Shown here in pieces: positions 5,660 through 5,961 of a DNA stretch of 5,961 bases. Origin of the DNA: Flavobacteriaceae bacterium. GTDB taxonomy: Bacteria; Bacteroidota; Bacteroidia; Flavobacteriales; Weeksellaceae. Position 1 is the stretch's first letter; the number at the start of each line of letters is the position of its first letter. The position numbers and the translations under genes are program-made. The stretch lies in the NCBI GenBank assembly GCA_031289875.1, contig JAITOO010000020.1, forward strand, positions 1 through 5,961, in the 5' to 3' direction. The notes beneath the pieces are model-generated. The model was not told the DNA's origin and did no database searches. It worked only from the letters and a program-made list of their open reading frames with translations.

Positions 5660-5961
5660 CGCTATGCGCTTTTGTGCGGGCATAACACGGCTGTAGACTT
5701 TGGCGGAGGCAAGGCGCACGACAGCGCATACTGGCTCCGCCAACTCGAACCCATGCTCTGTGAAACCGACATCCTTCTCCCCAGCTACACCGAAGCGAAA
5801 ATCCTTACCGGCAAAACCGACCTTTCCGCCATACGCGCCGCCCTTTCAGTTTTCGGCGCGAAGCTCCTCATCGTGAAACTCGGAAGCGAAGGCTGCTACC
5901 TAACCGACTTCAAGGACGAGTGGCGCATCCCCACGTTCAGCGCCTTCAAGCCGGTTGACAC
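5660..5961 (+). CDS. PfkB-family carbohydrate kinase, middle part (N-terminal half missing, runs off the window)
   Basis: The frame is open from 5597, after a TAA at 5594-5596, and runs to the window end. Kinase-like sequence begins about 5660 (R-Y-A-L-L-C-G-H-N-T-A-V-D) and continues through W-L-R-Q-L-E-P-M-L and L-L-P-S-Y-T-E-A-K-I-L-T-G, the region that precedes the ATP-binding half in PfkB proteins. From 5843 it is base-for-base the same as the start of the window. There is no N-terminal half and no proper start: a GTG at 5627 has no ribosome binding site and would give a protein lacking the sugar-binding domain. This copy is therefore a truncated duplicate or an element-borne fragment, and on its own would not make active kinase. 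Confidence 0.8.
5843..5961. repeat. Terminal direct repeat, right copy
   Basis: Identical to bases 1-119. It ends exactly at the last base of the window while the left copy begins exactly at base 1, so the two are the same locus read twice or a tandem unit. Confidence 0.97.

Noticed and set aside
5586..5690. Integron attC site, suggested by two CATAACA motifs and inverted repeats
   Set aside because: No matching GTTATG-type end on the expected side and no integrase; the second CATAACA lies in kinase coding sequence.
5492..5743. Minus-strand 83-codon frame
   Set aside because: It spans the intergenic repeats and the antisense of the kinase fragment, is Ala/Arg-rich and has no family features; it is a shadow of the GC-rich kinase frame.

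Overview
The window is bacterial DNA of two compositions. A visibly AT-rich block (about 765-5480) carries a type II restriction-modification (R-M) island, and GC-rich sequence lies on both sides. The GC-rich ends hold pieces of one PfkB-family sugar kinase gene. The first 119 bases are identical to the last 119, so the window is a circular or tandem unit of 5842 bp cut open inside that gene. Closing the circle gives a continuous kinase reading frame of about 169 codons that lacks its N-terminal half. Host lineage cannot be fixed from the sequence.

Layout, all genes on +: C-terminal part of the PfkB kinase (1-327); a gene-poor leader (328-829) with a sigma70-like promoter, a possible short ORF (444-548) and several inverted repeats; a second promoter with a strong ribosome binding site; then a tight run of five genes. 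These are an AlwI/BstNBI-family type IIS restriction endonuclease (830-2641), a beta-class DNA adenine methyltransferase (2646-3428), a second one that overlaps it and apparently starts at ATT (3416-4147), a 58-residue single-pass membrane protein with a glycine zipper (4163-4339), and an LPO_1073/Vpar_1526-family protein of unknown function (4329-5438). A GC-rich intergenic stretch with small repeats (5439-5659) leads back into the kinase fragment (5660-5961).

How the genes fit together: AlwI-type enzymes cut at asymmetric sites, so each strand needs its own methyltransferase, which explains the pair. The last two genes are not classical R-M parts. They overlap, are co-transcribed with the R-M genes by position, and share a Gln/Gly/Asn-rich motif: at the cytoplasmic tail of the small membrane protein and at the N-terminus of the larger protein. 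The small protein also has a V-Q-I-G tetrad like the core of RHIM amyloid motifs. I infer, without proof, a two-component membrane effector/sensor module attached to the R-M system. This is the most interesting part of the window.

The arrangement of the ends fits an R-M island inserted with a long target duplication, or the circle excised by recombination between such duplicates. An assembler loop at k=119 is the technical reading of the same pattern.
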